Positions 42,607 to 51,646 of a stretch of DNA of 64,000 bases are shown here, in pieces; within the stretch, counting starts at the first letter, position 1, and each line of letters starts with the position of its first letter. Origin of the DNA: JALONH01 sp046329235. Its GTDB lineage: Bacteria > Bacteroidota > Bacteroidia > Cytophagales > Cytophagaceae. The notes under the pieces are model-generated. The model ran no database searches and had not been told where the DNA came from. It saw only the letters and a list, made by a program, of their open reading frames with translations. The translations under genes were made by a program, and so were the position numbers. Location: assembly GCA_046329235.1 (NCBI GenBank), contig JAXLVA010000001.1, positions 2,418,001 through 2,482,000 of the forward strand, read 5' to 3'.

Positions 42607-44442
42607 CTATTCTACCGTAACGCTCTTTGCTAAGTTTCTAGGCTGATCCACATTACATCCACGTAACACTGCAATATGATAAGATAGCAATTGCAAAGGA
42701 ATCACAGACACCAAAGGAATCAACGACTCATGCGTAGGAGGAACTTCAATGACATACTCCGCCATTTTCTTGATATGATCATCACCTTCGGTTACTACAG
42801 CAATTACTCTACCTTTACGCGCTCTTACTTCTTGTATATTAGAAACGATTTTTTCGTAGGTATTATCTTGTGTAGCAATCACACATACCGGCATTTCATC
42901 ATCAATCAATGCGATAGGACCATGCTTCATCTCAGCAGCAGGATACCCCTCTGCATGGATATAGGAAATCTCTTTCAACTTTAAAGCACCTTCTAATGCC
43001 ACAGGGAAGTTGTAACCTCTACCAAGATATAAGAAGTTTTTAGCATCCTTAAATTGATCCGCAATTTGCATTACCAAGTCATTACTCTTTAACGCTTTTT
43101 CAACTTTAGCAGGGATATTTTCTAATTCAACCAGTAAACTATGGTAAGTACTATCTGTAATCGTACCTTTTTTATTCCCTACTAGTATAGCCATCATAGC
43201 TAACACTGTTACTTGTGCTGTAAATGCTTTGGTACTTGCCACACCAATCTCAGGACCAGCATGCAAATACGCCCCTTCATGAGAAGCACGGGCAATAGAT
43301 GAACCTACCACATTACATACACCGAATATAATAGCGCCTTTAGATTTTGCTAATTCAATAGCCGCTAATGTATCTGCTGTTTCGCCGGACTGAGAAATAG
43401 CTATCACTACATCTCCTTCACGTATGATTGGATTTCTATATCTAAACTCTGACGCATATTCCACTTCAACAGGAATACGTGCTAAGTCCTCAAATAAATA
43501 TTCTGCTACTAATCCTGCATGCCAAGAAGTACCACAAGCAACTATGATGATACGTTGAGCATTCACTAATTTATTCGCATACTGTCGTATCCCACCTAAT
43601 TGTAAATGTCCATTCGCAGCAATCACTCTACCTCTCAAACAATCTGTAATTGATTTAGGTTGTTCAAAGATTTCTTTCAACATGAAATGAGAGAAACCAC
43701 CTTTTTCAATTTGGTCTAACTCTAAATCTAATTTTTGAATATATGGAGTCTGCTTCGCAGCGTGAATATTAGTAATGGACAATTCACCTTTTTTAATCGT
43801 CGCAATTTCATGATCATTCAAATACACCACTTCACTAGTATATTCAATGATAGGAGTTGCATCAGAAGCTAAAAAGAACTCCTCTTTCCCAATCCCTATA
43901 ACTAAAGGACTTCCCTTGCGAGCAGCGATTAACATATCCGGATCGTGCTTGCTTATGATAACAATAGCATAAGCACCTACCACCATGGATAATGCAATAC
44001 GCACCGCTTCATCTAAAGAACAATCGTTGTTTTCTTTTACATCTTCAATCAAATGAATAAACACTTCCGAATCTGTTTCACTTAAGAATTCATGACCTCT
44101 GGCCTGTAGCTCTTTTTTAAGTGAAGCATAATTTTCTATGATACCATTATGAATGATAGCTAACTCTTTATTCGAACTATAATGCGGATGAGCGTTTACG
44201 TCATTAGGCTCCCCATGAGTAGCCCAACGTGTATGCCCTATTCCTATAGTACTACTTACTTGTAGTTTTTCTAAAACTTTTTCAAGCTCTGTTACCTTAC
44301 CTTTTTTCTTATAAACATTTAAATCCCCATTCAGAAGTGCGATACCGGCACTATCATACCCACGATATTCCAAACGCTTTAACCCCTTTATGATGATTGG
44401 GCAAGCATCTCGATGACCTACATAGGCAACAATTCCACACAT
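42607..44442 (-). CDS. glmS: Glutamine-fructose-6-phosphate aminotransferase (isomerizing)
   Basis: GlmS makes glucosamine-6-phosphate from fructose-6-phosphate and glutamine, the entry to UDP-GlcNAc for peptidoglycan and LPS. The 611-residue protein begins MCGIVAYVG with the catalytic Cys2 of the class II glutamine amidotransferase domain (about 1-220; GHTRWATHGEP present). Two SIS sugar-isomerase domains follow (CGTSWHAG, SQSGETADT), and the conserved C-terminus reads DQPRNLAKSVTVE. The DUF4270 gene ends 5 bp upstream, so it is the last gene of a three-gene operon. No glmS ribozyme is expected or seen. Confidence 0.98.
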   Translation of the reverse strand: MCGIVAYVGHRDACPIIIKGLKRLEYRGYDSAGIALLNGDLNVYKKKGKVTELEKVLEKLQVSSTIGIGHTRWATHGEPNDVNAHPHYSSNKELAIIHNGIIENYASLKKELQARGHEFLSETDSEVFIHLIEDVKENNDCSLDEAVRIALSMVVGAYAIVIISKHDPDMLIAARKGSPLVIGIGKEEFFLASDATPIIEYTSEVVYLNDHEIATIKKGELSITNIHAAKQTPYIQKLDLELDQIEKGGFSHFMLKEIFEQPKSITDCLRGRVIAANGHLQLGGIRQYANKLVNAQRIIIVACGTSWHAGLVAEYLFEDLARIPVEVEYASEFRYRNPIIREGDVVIAISQSGETADTLAAIELAKSKGAIIFGVCNVVGSSIARASHEGAYLHAGPEIGVASTKAFTAQVTVLAMMAILVGNKKGTITDSTYHSLLVELENIPAKVEKALKSNDLVMQIADQFKDAKNFLYLGRGYNFPVALEGALKLKEISYIHAEGYPAAEMKHGPIALIDDEMPVCVIATQDNTYEKIVSNIQEVRARKGRVIAVVTEGDDHIKKMAEYVIEVPPTHESLIPLVSVIPLQLLSYHIAVLRGCNVDQPRNLAKSVTVE

Positions 44443-44447
44443 AATAT

Positions 44448-45812
44448 TTATTGTTTTATAATCGTGTAATAAAGTTCCAGTCGCACCGGTTTAGGTGTTA
44501 ATGTGGAAGCATAGGTGTAATTTACAAAATAACTATTGACATTAGGCACGAGTGCAATACCATTTGAAGTTATATCCCCGAAAATTAACTTTTGGATATA
44601 ATCAGTAATATCTCCGGTATACATCCCTGTTGTTTTGTCGTAGTTCATGTAAGCCGCGTACCCGGTTCCTGTTTGAGAATAGTTGTTTATTTGTACTACA
44701 GCAGGAAGAGTCCCTCTAAAAGTTAACTCGTTTGTTGCAGACAATTCAGCTAAAACAAAACTAATAACCGGCGGATTATTAGGCATAGATGTGGTATCCG
44801 CATCCATTCTCAAATAAGCTTTATTAATTACAATTACTGAATCCGAACGGGGAGCCAAGCTAGGCAATGTTGGAAACTTTAATTTTATAAACGTTCCTGT
44901 ACCTGCTTGAGATAATACCATATTACCTGTACTTACTGAAGCAAGCTCGTCTCCGGAGTTTTGTAAACCGGCAAATAAAGTACCTGACTTATCTGAACTA
45001 ATTTTATTAAACGATGCAGAAGAAGACGGGAAATAGAATACTTGACGTTTTCTCACCCCGGCCATTTTGTAATATACAATCAGTAAAGAAGAATTGTAAA
45101 ACACCGAATCATTACGTTGTATAATGGAGCGGTTCGCCGTAATCACACTCGCATTCGTATTCCCTTTAATCATTAATCCATTGAATGACTCCACAAACTC
45201 ATCTGATGTTGCATCATCCAATGTATTCAATAAAGATTGTCCGAAGGAAACCGGAAGCGCAATTCGAATACTGTCTTTACTGTTAGGTTTAGGCGTAAAG
45301 GTAGTTGTCCCTAATGCACTACTATTATAAGTAACAAAAGAAGTATTGGCACGATACGCAAAATTAGGATCTAAAGCGGTAGTCAACTCATGTACCGACA
45401 AGGTGTTAGACAGTGTGGTATCTCCAACGGTGTAACTATAATCAAAATACAATGTAGCCGAATCTACTACAGCACCTGTAAAATCTACCCTAGTAGATGA
45501 TAATCCATAGGGAGTTAAACGAAAATACGCTTCGGATTGTGTTACCCCTGCATCCGGATGTTGTACATTGCCAAACATCAAATAAGAAGGCTTATTTGTC
45601 ACCAATGAATCATTGATAAATACTGTGGACGCCTGAACAGTTAATGTATCTGTAAAGAAAGTACTAATATCCCCGTCGGTAGCTAATTGCTTAACGGTGA
45701 ATTCATCTGATTTTTTCTTACAAGCGGTTGTCGACAGTAGTAGTATAAAAAAATAAATTGGCAGGCTATTAGCCCACCAATTGATTATAGAAGTTATAGT
45801 ATTTCTCTTCAT
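44448..45812 (-). CDS. DUF4270 family lipoprotein
   Basis: A 454-residue exported protein. The N-terminal Met is followed by a long leader with hydrophobic core (IYFFILLLSTTAC, lipobox Cys31) and a Lys-rich mature start. The rest matches the beta-rich DUF4270 family of Bacteroidota, whose members sit next to glmS and a glycogen-synthase-like gene; no function is established. The ATG at 45812 lies 44 bp inside the upstream gene, a larger overlap than its neighbours show, but it is the only in-frame ATG before the lipobox. Confidence 0.82.
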   Translation of the reverse strand: MKRNTITSIINWWANSLPIYFFILLLSTTACKKKSDEFTVKQLATDGDISTFFTDTLTVQASTVFINDSLVTNKPSYLMFGNVQHPDAGVTQSEAYFRLTPYGLSSTRVDFTGAVVDSATLYFDYSYTVGDTTLSNTLSVHELTTALDPNFAYRANTSFVTYNSSALGTTTFTPKPNSKDSIRIALPVSFGQSLLNTLDDATSDEFVESFNGLMIKGNTNASVITANRSIIQRNDSVFYNSSLLIVYYKMAGVRKRQVFYFPSSSASFNKISSDKSGTLFAGLQNSGDELASVSTGNMVLSQAGTGTFIKLKFPTLPSLAPRSDSVIVINKAYLRMDADTTSMPNNPPVISFVLAELSATNELTFRGTLPAVVQINNYSQTGTGYAAYMNYDKTTGMYTGDITDYIQKLIFGDITSNGIALVPNVNSYFVNYTYASTLTPKPVRLELYYTIIKQ

Positions 45813-46587
45813 CTAAGTTTTCAGATTGAGCCGGAATATGTTCCAGCTTCTTAAGTTTCTCCATGTCAGCAAAAAGTTTGCTAACGCTATCCGTGTAATC
45901 AGATTCTGTACGAATGACAGCATCTGAATATTCCATACCTATCTTTACGAAACCTTCATAATCGGCATTTTTCAAATGAGATAACATATTGTCTTCAATA
46001 TCCAACATTTTTACTTTATGAAGTAAATCTTTACCAAATTTGAATTTCAAAGGATTGTTATGAACGGTATAAACCGACTTAGCCCCCTTGAATACCGGAT
46101 CTAATTTATAACGAGTTTTTAAATACAATGGAATTAAACTTGTCATCCAGTCATTACAGTGAATGATATCGGGAGACCAACCTAGTTTTTTCACCGTTTC
46201 CATCACTCCTTTACAGAAGAAGATTGTACGTTCGTCATTGTCATCGTAAAACTTATTCGCCTTGTCATGAAAAACGTACTTTCTTTGAAAGTAGTCTTCA
46301 TTGTCGATAAAGTATACTTGCAATTTAGCATTTGGGATAGAAGCCACCTTAATAATTAATGGCTTTTCTTCATCCCCTACGGAAATATTAATACCGGATA
46401 AGCGCACAACTTCATGCAATCTGTTTTTACGCTCATTGATCAAACCGAAACGAGGAATAAGAATACGTACCTCAAAGCCACGCTCTTGCATTGCTTGGGG
46501 TAATTTTCTTAACATCTGTCCGACTTCTGAGTATTGTAAAAAAGGATTGATTTCGCTGGCTACGTAAAGGATGCGTAATTTAGACAT
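45769..46587 (-). CDS. Short glycogen/starch synthase-like protein (N-terminal GT5 domain only)
   Basis: A 272-residue protein that matches the N-terminal half of glycogen synthase (GT5): it starts with LRILYVASEINPFLQYSEVG, and contains PDIIHCNDWMTSLIPLYLK (about 134-152) and VYTVHNNPLKFKFG. The ADP-glucose-binding K-x-G-G loop is replaced by YSEVGQ, and the whole C-terminal Rossmann domain with its catalytic residues is missing, so synthase activity is unlikely. Such short forms occur next to panC in Bacteroidota. It leads the operon with the DUF4270 lipoprotein and glmS, and diverges from panC. The role is unknown. Confidence 0.82.
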   Translation of the reverse strand: MSKLRILYVASEINPFLQYSEVGQMLRKLPQAMQERGFEVRILIPRFGLINERKNRLHEVVRLSGINISVGDEEKPLIIKVASIPNAKLQVYFIDNEDYFQRKYVFHDKANKFYDDNDERTIFFCKGVMETVKKLGWSPDIIHCNDWMTSLIPLYLKTRYKLDPVFKGAKSVYTVHNNPLKFKFGKDLLHKVKMLDIEDNMLSHLKNADYEGFVKIGMEYSDAVIRTESDYTDSVSKLFADMEKLKKLEHIPAQSENLDEEKYYNFYNQLVG

Positions 46588-46632
46588 ACTGCCTTGGGTT
46601 TGGAGTTTACAGTTTTTAAAACTAAAACGCTA

Positions 46633-46663
46633 CAAAAGTACAAAAAAAATGTTTCAAATTCAA
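46633..46663 (-). promoter_or_regulatory. Promoter of the glycogen-synthase-like/DUF4270/glmS operon
   Basis: On the minus strand TTG (46663-46661), a 20-bp spacer and TACTTTTG (46640-46633), a perfect Bacteroidota consensus, 45 bp upstream of the ATG at 46587. Confidence 0.75.
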
Positions 46664-46681
46664 TGTTGTCCCTGATAACGC

Positions 46682-46711
46682 TTGCATATTCAGGTATTTT
46701 GCGCAGTTTTG
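46682..46711 (+). promoter_or_regulatory. Promoter of the panC operon
   Basis: TTG at 46682-46684, 19-bp spacer, CAGTTTTG at 46704-46711 (7 of 8 to TAnnTTTG). The ATG follows only 7 bp after the -7 element, so the mRNA would have almost no leader. Confidence 0.5.
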
Positions 46712-46718
46712 CATCCCC

Positions 46719-47564
46719 ATGCAGGTAATTCATAAAATAGCTGAATTAAGAGCGCTAATAAACAGATATAAATCTGACAATCAAACGATTGGATTCGTTC
46801 CAACCATGGGTGCATTACATGAAGGGCACCTGAGTTTAGTAACTCAATCGGCTCAAAAATGCAGTATTACGGTAGTTAGTATTTTCGTAAATCCCCTTCA
46901 ATTTAATAATAAAGAGGATTTCGAAAAATATCCACTAACCCTGGAAAATGACCTGAAATTATTAGAATCAACTGGCTGTCAAGTTGTATTTGCCCCTAAT
47001 GTATCCGAAATGTACCCAAGGCCGGTAGATTTGACAATGGATATAGGAGCATTAAATACAGTAATGGAAGGTGCTCAACGCCCGGGACACTTTTCCGGTG
47101 TATGCGTGGTAGTCAGCAAGTTATTTAATATAGTACAGCCTCATTTTGCATTTTTTGGACAAAAAGATTTACAGCAATTGGCAGTAATTCGCCAAATGGT
47201 GGCAGATTTGAACTTTCCTATTGATATAATAAGCTGTCCTATAGCTCGCGATTTGAACGGATTGGCACTTTCTTCTAGAAATCAGCGTTTAAGCCCTAGG
47301 GGAAGGGAGATTTCTGCTCATTTATTCCGTAGCTTAAATATAGCTAAGGGAAAATTAGCAAATGGGACTCCAACTGAAGCTGTTCAAGCCGGATTATCCT
47401 ATTTATCGGAATTTCCTGAAATTCAACCGGAGTATTTGGAAGTGGTAGATACCATCCAATTAAAATCCTTAACTTCGCATCCCGTTACGACTTCTTACGC
47501 CATATGTATAGCTGCTTATGTGGAAGGAGTTCGTTTGATTGATAACATTGTAGTAACCGTTTAA
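46719..47564 (+). CDS. panC: Pantothenate synthetase (pantoate-beta-alanine ligase)
   Basis: PanC joins pantoate to beta-alanine using ATP, making pantothenate for coenzyme A. The 281-residue protein has FVPTMGALHEGHLSLV (about 26-41) with the HIGH-type His pair, VSIFVNPLQFNNKEDFEKYP, FGQKDLQQLAVIR (about 147-159), and LSSRNQRLSP, the KMSKS-like loop. panD starts 9 bp downstream, so beta-alanine supply and use are made from one transcript. panB is not nearby. Confidence 0.96.
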   Translation: MQVIHKIAELRALINRYKSDNQTIGFVPTMGALHEGHLSLVTQSAQKCSITVVSIFVNPLQFNNKEDFEKYPLTLENDLKLLESTGCQVVFAPNVSEMYPRPVDLTMDIGALNTVMEGAQRPGHFSGVCVVVSKLFNIVQPHFAFFGQKDLQQLAVIRQMVADLNFPIDIISCPIARDLNGLALSSRNQRLSPRGREISAHLFRSLNIAKGKLANGTPTEAVQAGLSYLSEFPEIQPEYLEVVDTIQLKSLTSHPVTTSYAICIAAYVEGVRLIDNIVVTV

Positions 47565-47572
47565 TTTGTATC

Positions 47573-47917
47573 ATGCAAATTCAATTATTAAAGTCTAAAA
47601 TTCACCGAGTAAAAGTTACCCAAGCTGAATTGCATTATGTAGGCAGCATCACGATTGATGAAGCTTTGATGGACGCAGCTAATATTATTGAAAACGAAAA
47701 GGTACAAGTAGTAAACCTAAACAATGGTGAACGCTTAGAAACTTACGTTATCAAAGGTGAAAGAAATTCCGGCGTTATCTGTATGAACGGTCCTGCCGCT
47801 CGTAAAGTACAAGTAGGCGATGTAGTAATAATTATCTCTTATTGCTCTATGGAATTTGAAGAAGCTAAAAAACATAAACCTACGTTAATATTCCCCGGAG
47901 TAGATAACAAACTATAA
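47573..47917 (+). CDS. panD: Aspartate 1-decarboxylase (pyruvoyl-dependent)
   Basis: PanD makes beta-alanine from aspartate. The 114-residue proenzyme self-cleaves between Gly24 and Ser25 in HYVGSITID; Ser25 becomes the pyruvoyl cofactor. The conserved NLNNGERLETYVIKGERNSG and the NGPAARK motif (about 72-78) are present. It lies between panC (8-bp gap) and a membrane protein gene whose ATG overlaps the panD stop by one base. Confidence 0.96.
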   Translation: MQIQLLKSKIHRVKVTQAELHYVGSITIDEALMDAANIIENEKVQVVNLNNGERLETYVIKGERNSGVICMNGPAARKVQVGDVVIIISYCSMEFEEAKKHKPTLIFPGVDNKL

Positions 47918-48933
47918 TGAACCCATTGGTTAAACAAATTCTTCAATACCTAATCATGCTTGGATTAGGTATTTTTTTAATGTGGCTAGTATTCCGCGAC
48001 TTAAATTTTGATTTAATAGTTACCGGATTCCAAGAGGCGAACTATTGGTGGATATCCGCTGCTCTAGTTGTGTCCTTAGTAGCTCATTACTCACGCGCTG
48101 TGCGCTGGAAATTATTAATGGATCCACTCGGCTACTCTCCTAGCAACTTCAGAACTTTCTTAGCTGTGATGACTGGCTACTTTGCTAACTCATTACTACC
48201 AAGAGCAGGAGAAGTAAGTCGTTGTTATGTGTTGAAACGCACAGACAATATTCCTTTTAACATTGCTTTTGGATCAGTAGTAGCTGAACGTGTCATAGAT
48301 GTTATTTGTTTATTAATCATGACAGCGTTAGCTTTCTTCATTGAGTTTGATCACATCAAGGATTTCTTCTATCAATTAGTAATGGACAAAGTATCCGGTA
48401 CAGAAGCATCCATGCAAAAACTTTATGTGGTATTAGGAATTGCTACTGCAGTAGGGGCGTTGATTGTTTATCTATTGTACAAATTCAGAGATACACTTTT
48501 ATCTATTGAAATAGTAGCTAAGATATATCACTTTATTATAGGACTAATAGACGGTATGACCAGCGTTTGGAAATTGAAACGCAAGTGGGAATTCATCTTT
48601 CATACCATCTTGATCTGGTTCTGCTACTATTTTATGATGTATGTAATCTTCTTCTCCTTGCCTTCCACGGCAGGATTGAGTTTAGGAGCAGCACTTGTAG
48701 TAATGGTTGTAGGAGGATTTGGGATGTCGGCGCCGGTTACTGCCGGAATGGGTGCCTATCATTTTATGGTAGCTGCTGCATTACAACTTTATGGAGTAAC
48801 GCTAGAACAAGGAAAAGTCTTTGCTATTATCAGCCACTCCTCCCAAACAATTTCTTTAATCATATTTGGTGGTATTTGTGCCTTACTTTCATTTTCTTTG
48901 AAACCTAAAGTAACTGTCGAAGATGGGAACTAA
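47917..48933 (+). CDS. Lysylphosphatidylglycerol synthase TM-region / YbhN family flippase-like protein
   Basis: An integral membrane protein of 338 residues with about eight helices, matching the LPG_synthase_TM (UPF0104, YbhN) family. Typical are the early ARAVRWKLLM-like segment (YSRAVRWKLLMDPLGY, about 63-78) and LPRAGEVSRCYVLKR (about 100-114), whose conserved Arg/Glu are family marks. It lacks the cytosolic aminoacyl transferase domain of MprF, so it may only move a lipid. It shares a base with panD and overlaps rfaE2 by 11 bp, hence is in the pan operon. The lipid substrate is unknown. Confidence 0.88.
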   Translation: MNPLVKQILQYLIMLGLGIFLMWLVFRDLNFDLIVTGFQEANYWWISAALVVSLVAHYSRAVRWKLLMDPLGYSPSNFRTFLAVMTGYFANSLLPRAGEVSRCYVLKRTDNIPFNIAFGSVVAERVIDVICLLIMTALAFFIEFDHIKDFFYQLVMDKVSGTEASMQKLYVVLGIATAVGALIVYLLYKFRDTLLSIEIVAKIYHFIIGLIDGMTSVWKLKRKWEFIFHTILIWFCYYFMMYVIFFSLPSTAGLSLGAALVVMVVGGFGMSAPVTAGMGAYHFMVAAALQLYGVTLEQGKVFAIISHSSQTISLIIFGGICALLSFSLKPKVTVEDGN

Positions 48934-49408
48934 ACACAAAATTCTTAGTTGGAACGAAGGCAGGAAAGCTGTCCAAGACTGGAAAGATAACGGCGAAGAG
49001 GTCGTGTTTACGAATGGATGTTTTGACATCTTACATTTAGGCCACGTTGACTATCTAGAAAAATCAAGGGAACTAGGGACCAAATTGGTTGTCGGAGTAA
49101 ACACGGACGCTAGCGTACGAAAGTTGAAAGGTCCGGAACGCCCTATGAACAATGAGCAAGCTCGTACACGCATTTTAGCAGCTTTATCGTTTGTAGATGC
49201 TGTCATTTTGTTTGGAGAAGACACCCCTTTTGAACTTATTTCTGCCATTTTGCCTGATGTCTTGGTCAAAGGAAGCGACTATACAGTAGAAAATATAGTT
49301 GGCGCAGATGTTGTGATGAACAATGGAGGGACGGTAAAAACCATTAACTTAGTAGATGGATATTCAACCACCGGCCTGATTAATAAAATAAAGAAAAACG
49401 AAGCGTAG
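48923..49408 (+). CDS. rfaE2: D-glycero-beta-D-manno-heptose 1-phosphate adenylyltransferase
   Basis: This enzyme adenylates heptose-1-phosphate in ADP-heptose synthesis for the LPS inner core. The 161-residue protein is the stand-alone domain II of E. coli HldE, with the nucleotidyltransferase motif TNGCFDILHLGHVDYL (about 29-44), NTDASVRKLKG, and VKGSDYTVENIVGAD (about 114-128). The kinase domain I is not in this window. It overlaps the upstream flippase gene by 11 bp and ends one base before the metallopeptidase gene. Confidence 0.93.
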   Translation: MGTKHKILSWNEGRKAVQDWKDNGEEVVFTNGCFDILHLGHVDYLEKSRELGTKLVVGVNTDASVRKLKGPERPMNNEQARTRILAALSFVDAVILFGEDTPFELISAILPDVLVKGSDYTVENIVGADVVMNNGGTVKTINLVDGYSTTGLINKIKKNEA

Positions 49409-49409
49409 T

Positions 49410-50105
49410 ATGATTATTATTATTTCTATTGTGACGATGTTGGTTAGCTGGTATGTTAGCCACAAACTAAAGTCGAAATTTGAAGAGTATTCTCACTACA
49501 CCTTATTATCCGGAATGAGCGGGAAAGAAGTGGCGGAGAAAATGTTAAAGGACAACGGCATCTTTGATGTACGTGTTATTTGCGTTGACGGGAAATTAAC
49601 GGACCATTATAACCCATCCGATAAAACAGTTAACCTAAGCCAAGATGTGTATCATGGTCGTAGCGCAGCCTCTGCTGCCGTTGCAGCCCATGAGTGTGGT
49701 CATGCGGTTCAACATGCTACTCAATACTCTATGTTAACTTTACGTTCTACCTTGGTACCTATTCAAAACGTAAGTGCTACTGTAATGAACTTTGTAATGA
49801 TGGGATTAATCTTTGGTGGTTTATTCCTAGGTGGTGCAGGTATGATTAATCAATTCTTGTTAATCATTATTGTCTGTAACTTAATCTTCACTCTATTTGC
49901 AGCCATCACACTTCCTGTAGAGTTTGACGCTAGTAACAGAGCATTAGCTTGGATTGAATCTCGTGGTGTAACCAACGCCCAAGAACATGCCATGGCTAAA
50001 GATGCCTTAAAATGGGCGGCTATGACTTACGTAGTAGCAGCTATTGGTGCCTTAGCTCAATTACTTTACTATGTATCCTTATTCTTAGGAAGAAGCGACG
50101 ACTAA
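49410..50105 (+). CDS. Zinc metallopeptidase, YugP family
   Basis: A membrane-bound peptidase of 231 residues with an N-terminal helix, the zinc motif HECGH at 94-98 (VAAHECGHAVQHA), and two or three later membrane helices (about 120-170 and 200-225). A distal Glu in LPVEFDASNRALAW is the likely third ligand. Family substrates are unknown. The gene starts one base after rfaE2 and is the last of the panC-panD-flippase-rfaE2-yugP run; a strong terminator follows. Confidence 0.92.
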   Translation: MIIIISIVTMLVSWYVSHKLKSKFEEYSHYTLLSGMSGKEVAEKMLKDNGIFDVRVICVDGKLTDHYNPSDKTVNLSQDVYHGRSAASAAVAAHECGHAVQHATQYSMLTLRSTLVPIQNVSATVMNFVMMGLIFGGLFLGGAGMINQFLLIIIVCNLIFTLFAAITLPVEFDASNRALAWIESRGVTNAQEHAMAKDALKWAAMTYVVAAIGALAQLLYYVSLFLGRSDD

Positions 50106-50125
50106 TCCGTTCAAAAGCAATATTT

Positions 50126-50155
50126 AAAAGGAGGGCAATTTGTCCTCCTTTTTTT
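50126..50155 (+). terminator. Terminator of the panC operon
   Basis: Perfect 9-bp stem AAAAGGAGG (50126-50134) with CCTCCTTTT (50144-50152), 9-base loop, followed by T, 21 bp after the metallopeptidase stop. Confidence 0.85.
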
Positions 50156-50261
50156 ATGCCCTTTTCCCTACATCGATTTTAGATCAATCCGTAATTTTTA
50201 TCCAACCTATGCGTTCATAACATCGTACAATCTTTTATATTGAAATTAAAGTTTTTGAACT

Positions 50262-51401
50262 ATGGAAATGATGTTATCTGAAGAGCAAGAAGCGGTACGC
50301 ATGGCGGCTCGAGATTTCGCTAGAGAGGAGTTATTACCCGGAGTCATAGAACGTGACGAACACCAGCAGTTTGCTAAAGATGAAATAAAAAAACTTGGCG
50401 AACTTGGCTTTATGGGCATTATGACGGCTACTCAATATGGCGGTGCCGGCATGGATACCATTTCATACGTACTTGCCATTGAAGAAATTTCTAAAATAGA
50501 TGCCTCCGTTTCCGTATGTATGTCGGTAAACAATTCTCTCGTTTGTTGGGGATTGGAAGCTTATGGTACAGAAGCTCAAAAACAAAAATATTTAGCCCCT
50601 CTAGCCAGCGGAGAAAAAATAGGAGCCTTTTGCCTTTCCGAACCGGAAGCAGGATCTGATGCGACTTCCCAACACACCACGGCAGAAGATAAAGGTGATT
50701 ATTATCTTTTAAATGGGACTAAAAACTGGATTACGAATGGCAATTCTGCTTCCATTTATTTAGTGATAGCTCAAACACACCGTGAAAAAGGTCATAAAGG
50801 AATTAATGTACTGATTGTAGAAAAGGATATGCCCGGCTTTACAGTGGGTAAAAAGGAGAATAAAATGGGAATTCGCTCTTCTGATACTCATGCCTTAATG
50901 TTCCAAGATGTTAAAGTGCCAAAGGAAAACCGTATCGGCGAAGATGGATTTGGGTTTAAGTTTGCCATGCAAACCTTAAATGGAGGACGAATAGGTATAG
51001 CGGCCCAAGCATTAGGTATTGCTGCCGGGGCGTATGAATTAGCACATCAATATGCTAAAGAGCGTAAATCCTTTGGGGTTCCCATTATCGAACATCAGGC
51101 CATTCAGTTCAAATTAGCGGATATGGCTACTAAAATTGAAGCGGCTCGCCTATTAGTTTATAAGGCTGCTTTCCTAAAAGATCAGCATCAGGACTATACT
51201 ATGGCAGCAGCGATGGCTAAATTATATGCCTCTACCGTGGCTATGGAAGTTACTACCGAAGCCGTTCAGGTTCATGGGGGTTACGGTTTTGTGAAGGAAT
51301 TCCATGTAGAACGCCTGATGCGAGATGCTAAAATCACTCAGATTTACGAGGGAACCTCTGAAATTCAAAAAATGGTAATTGGCAGAGAACTTACGAAATA
51401 G
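50262..51401 (+). CDS. Acyl-CoA dehydrogenase
   Basis: A flavoprotein of 379 residues that oxidises acyl-CoA to 2-enoyl-CoA, passing electrons to ETF. Domain order is helical N-terminal, beta sandwich and helical C-terminal. Marks are GAFCLSEPEAGSDATS (about 128-143), the FAD/acyl stretch LNGTKNWITNGN, RIGIAAQALGIAAGAYELA, and QVHGGYGF with IYEGTSEIQKMVIGREL near the end. The catalytic Glu is in the final YEGTSE stretch as in short-/medium-chain enzymes. It is a single-gene unit between terminators. Confidence 0.93.
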   Translation: MEMMLSEEQEAVRMAARDFAREELLPGVIERDEHQQFAKDEIKKLGELGFMGIMTATQYGGAGMDTISYVLAIEEISKIDASVSVCMSVNNSLVCWGLEAYGTEAQKQKYLAPLASGEKIGAFCLSEPEAGSDATSQHTTAEDKGDYYLLNGTKNWITNGNSASIYLVIAQTHREKGHKGINVLIVEKDMPGFTVGKKENKMGIRSSDTHALMFQDVKVPKENRIGEDGFGFKFAMQTLNGGRIGIAAQALGIAAGAYELAHQYAKERKSFGVPIIEHQAIQFKLADMATKIEAARLLVYKAAFLKDQHQDYTMAAAMAKLYASTVAMEVTTEAVQVHGGYGFVKEFHVERLMRDAKITQIYEGTSEIQKMVIGRELTK

Positions 51402-51427
51402 CACAATTTTTTATATAAAATTCAGAG

Positions 51428-51455
51428 AGCCGATGAATCAATCGGCTTTTTTTTT
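51428..51455 (+). terminator. Terminator of the acyl-CoA dehydrogenase gene
   Basis: 7-bp stem AGCCGAT (51428-51434) with ATCGGCT (51441-51447), followed by nine T. Confidence 0.85.
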
Positions 51456-51552
51456 GTCGTTTAAAATAGAAAAAACAACATTCAATAGCCTTGTAAAAAA
51501 AGTCCAAAAACTTAAATTTGTTTAATTATTGGTGCATTAATTCCTAATTTTG

Positions 51553-51583
51553 TTTGACTTTAAGGGTCTATAACATTAGATTT
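51553..51583 (+). promoter_or_regulatory. Promoter of the AraC-family regulator (TTTG-N19-TAGATTTG)
   Basis: TTTG at 51553-51556, 19-bp spacer, TAGATTTG at 51576-51583: a perfect match to the Bacteroidota consensus in both elements. A second TAATTTTG lies upstream at 51545-51552, with poorer spacing. The ATG is 64 bp downstream. Confidence 0.75.
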
Positions 51584-51646
51584 GTACAAATCACTTTAGG
51601 TACAGTTAGTATCTTTTTCTTGTAAAATTACAAATACCGGTTAGGC

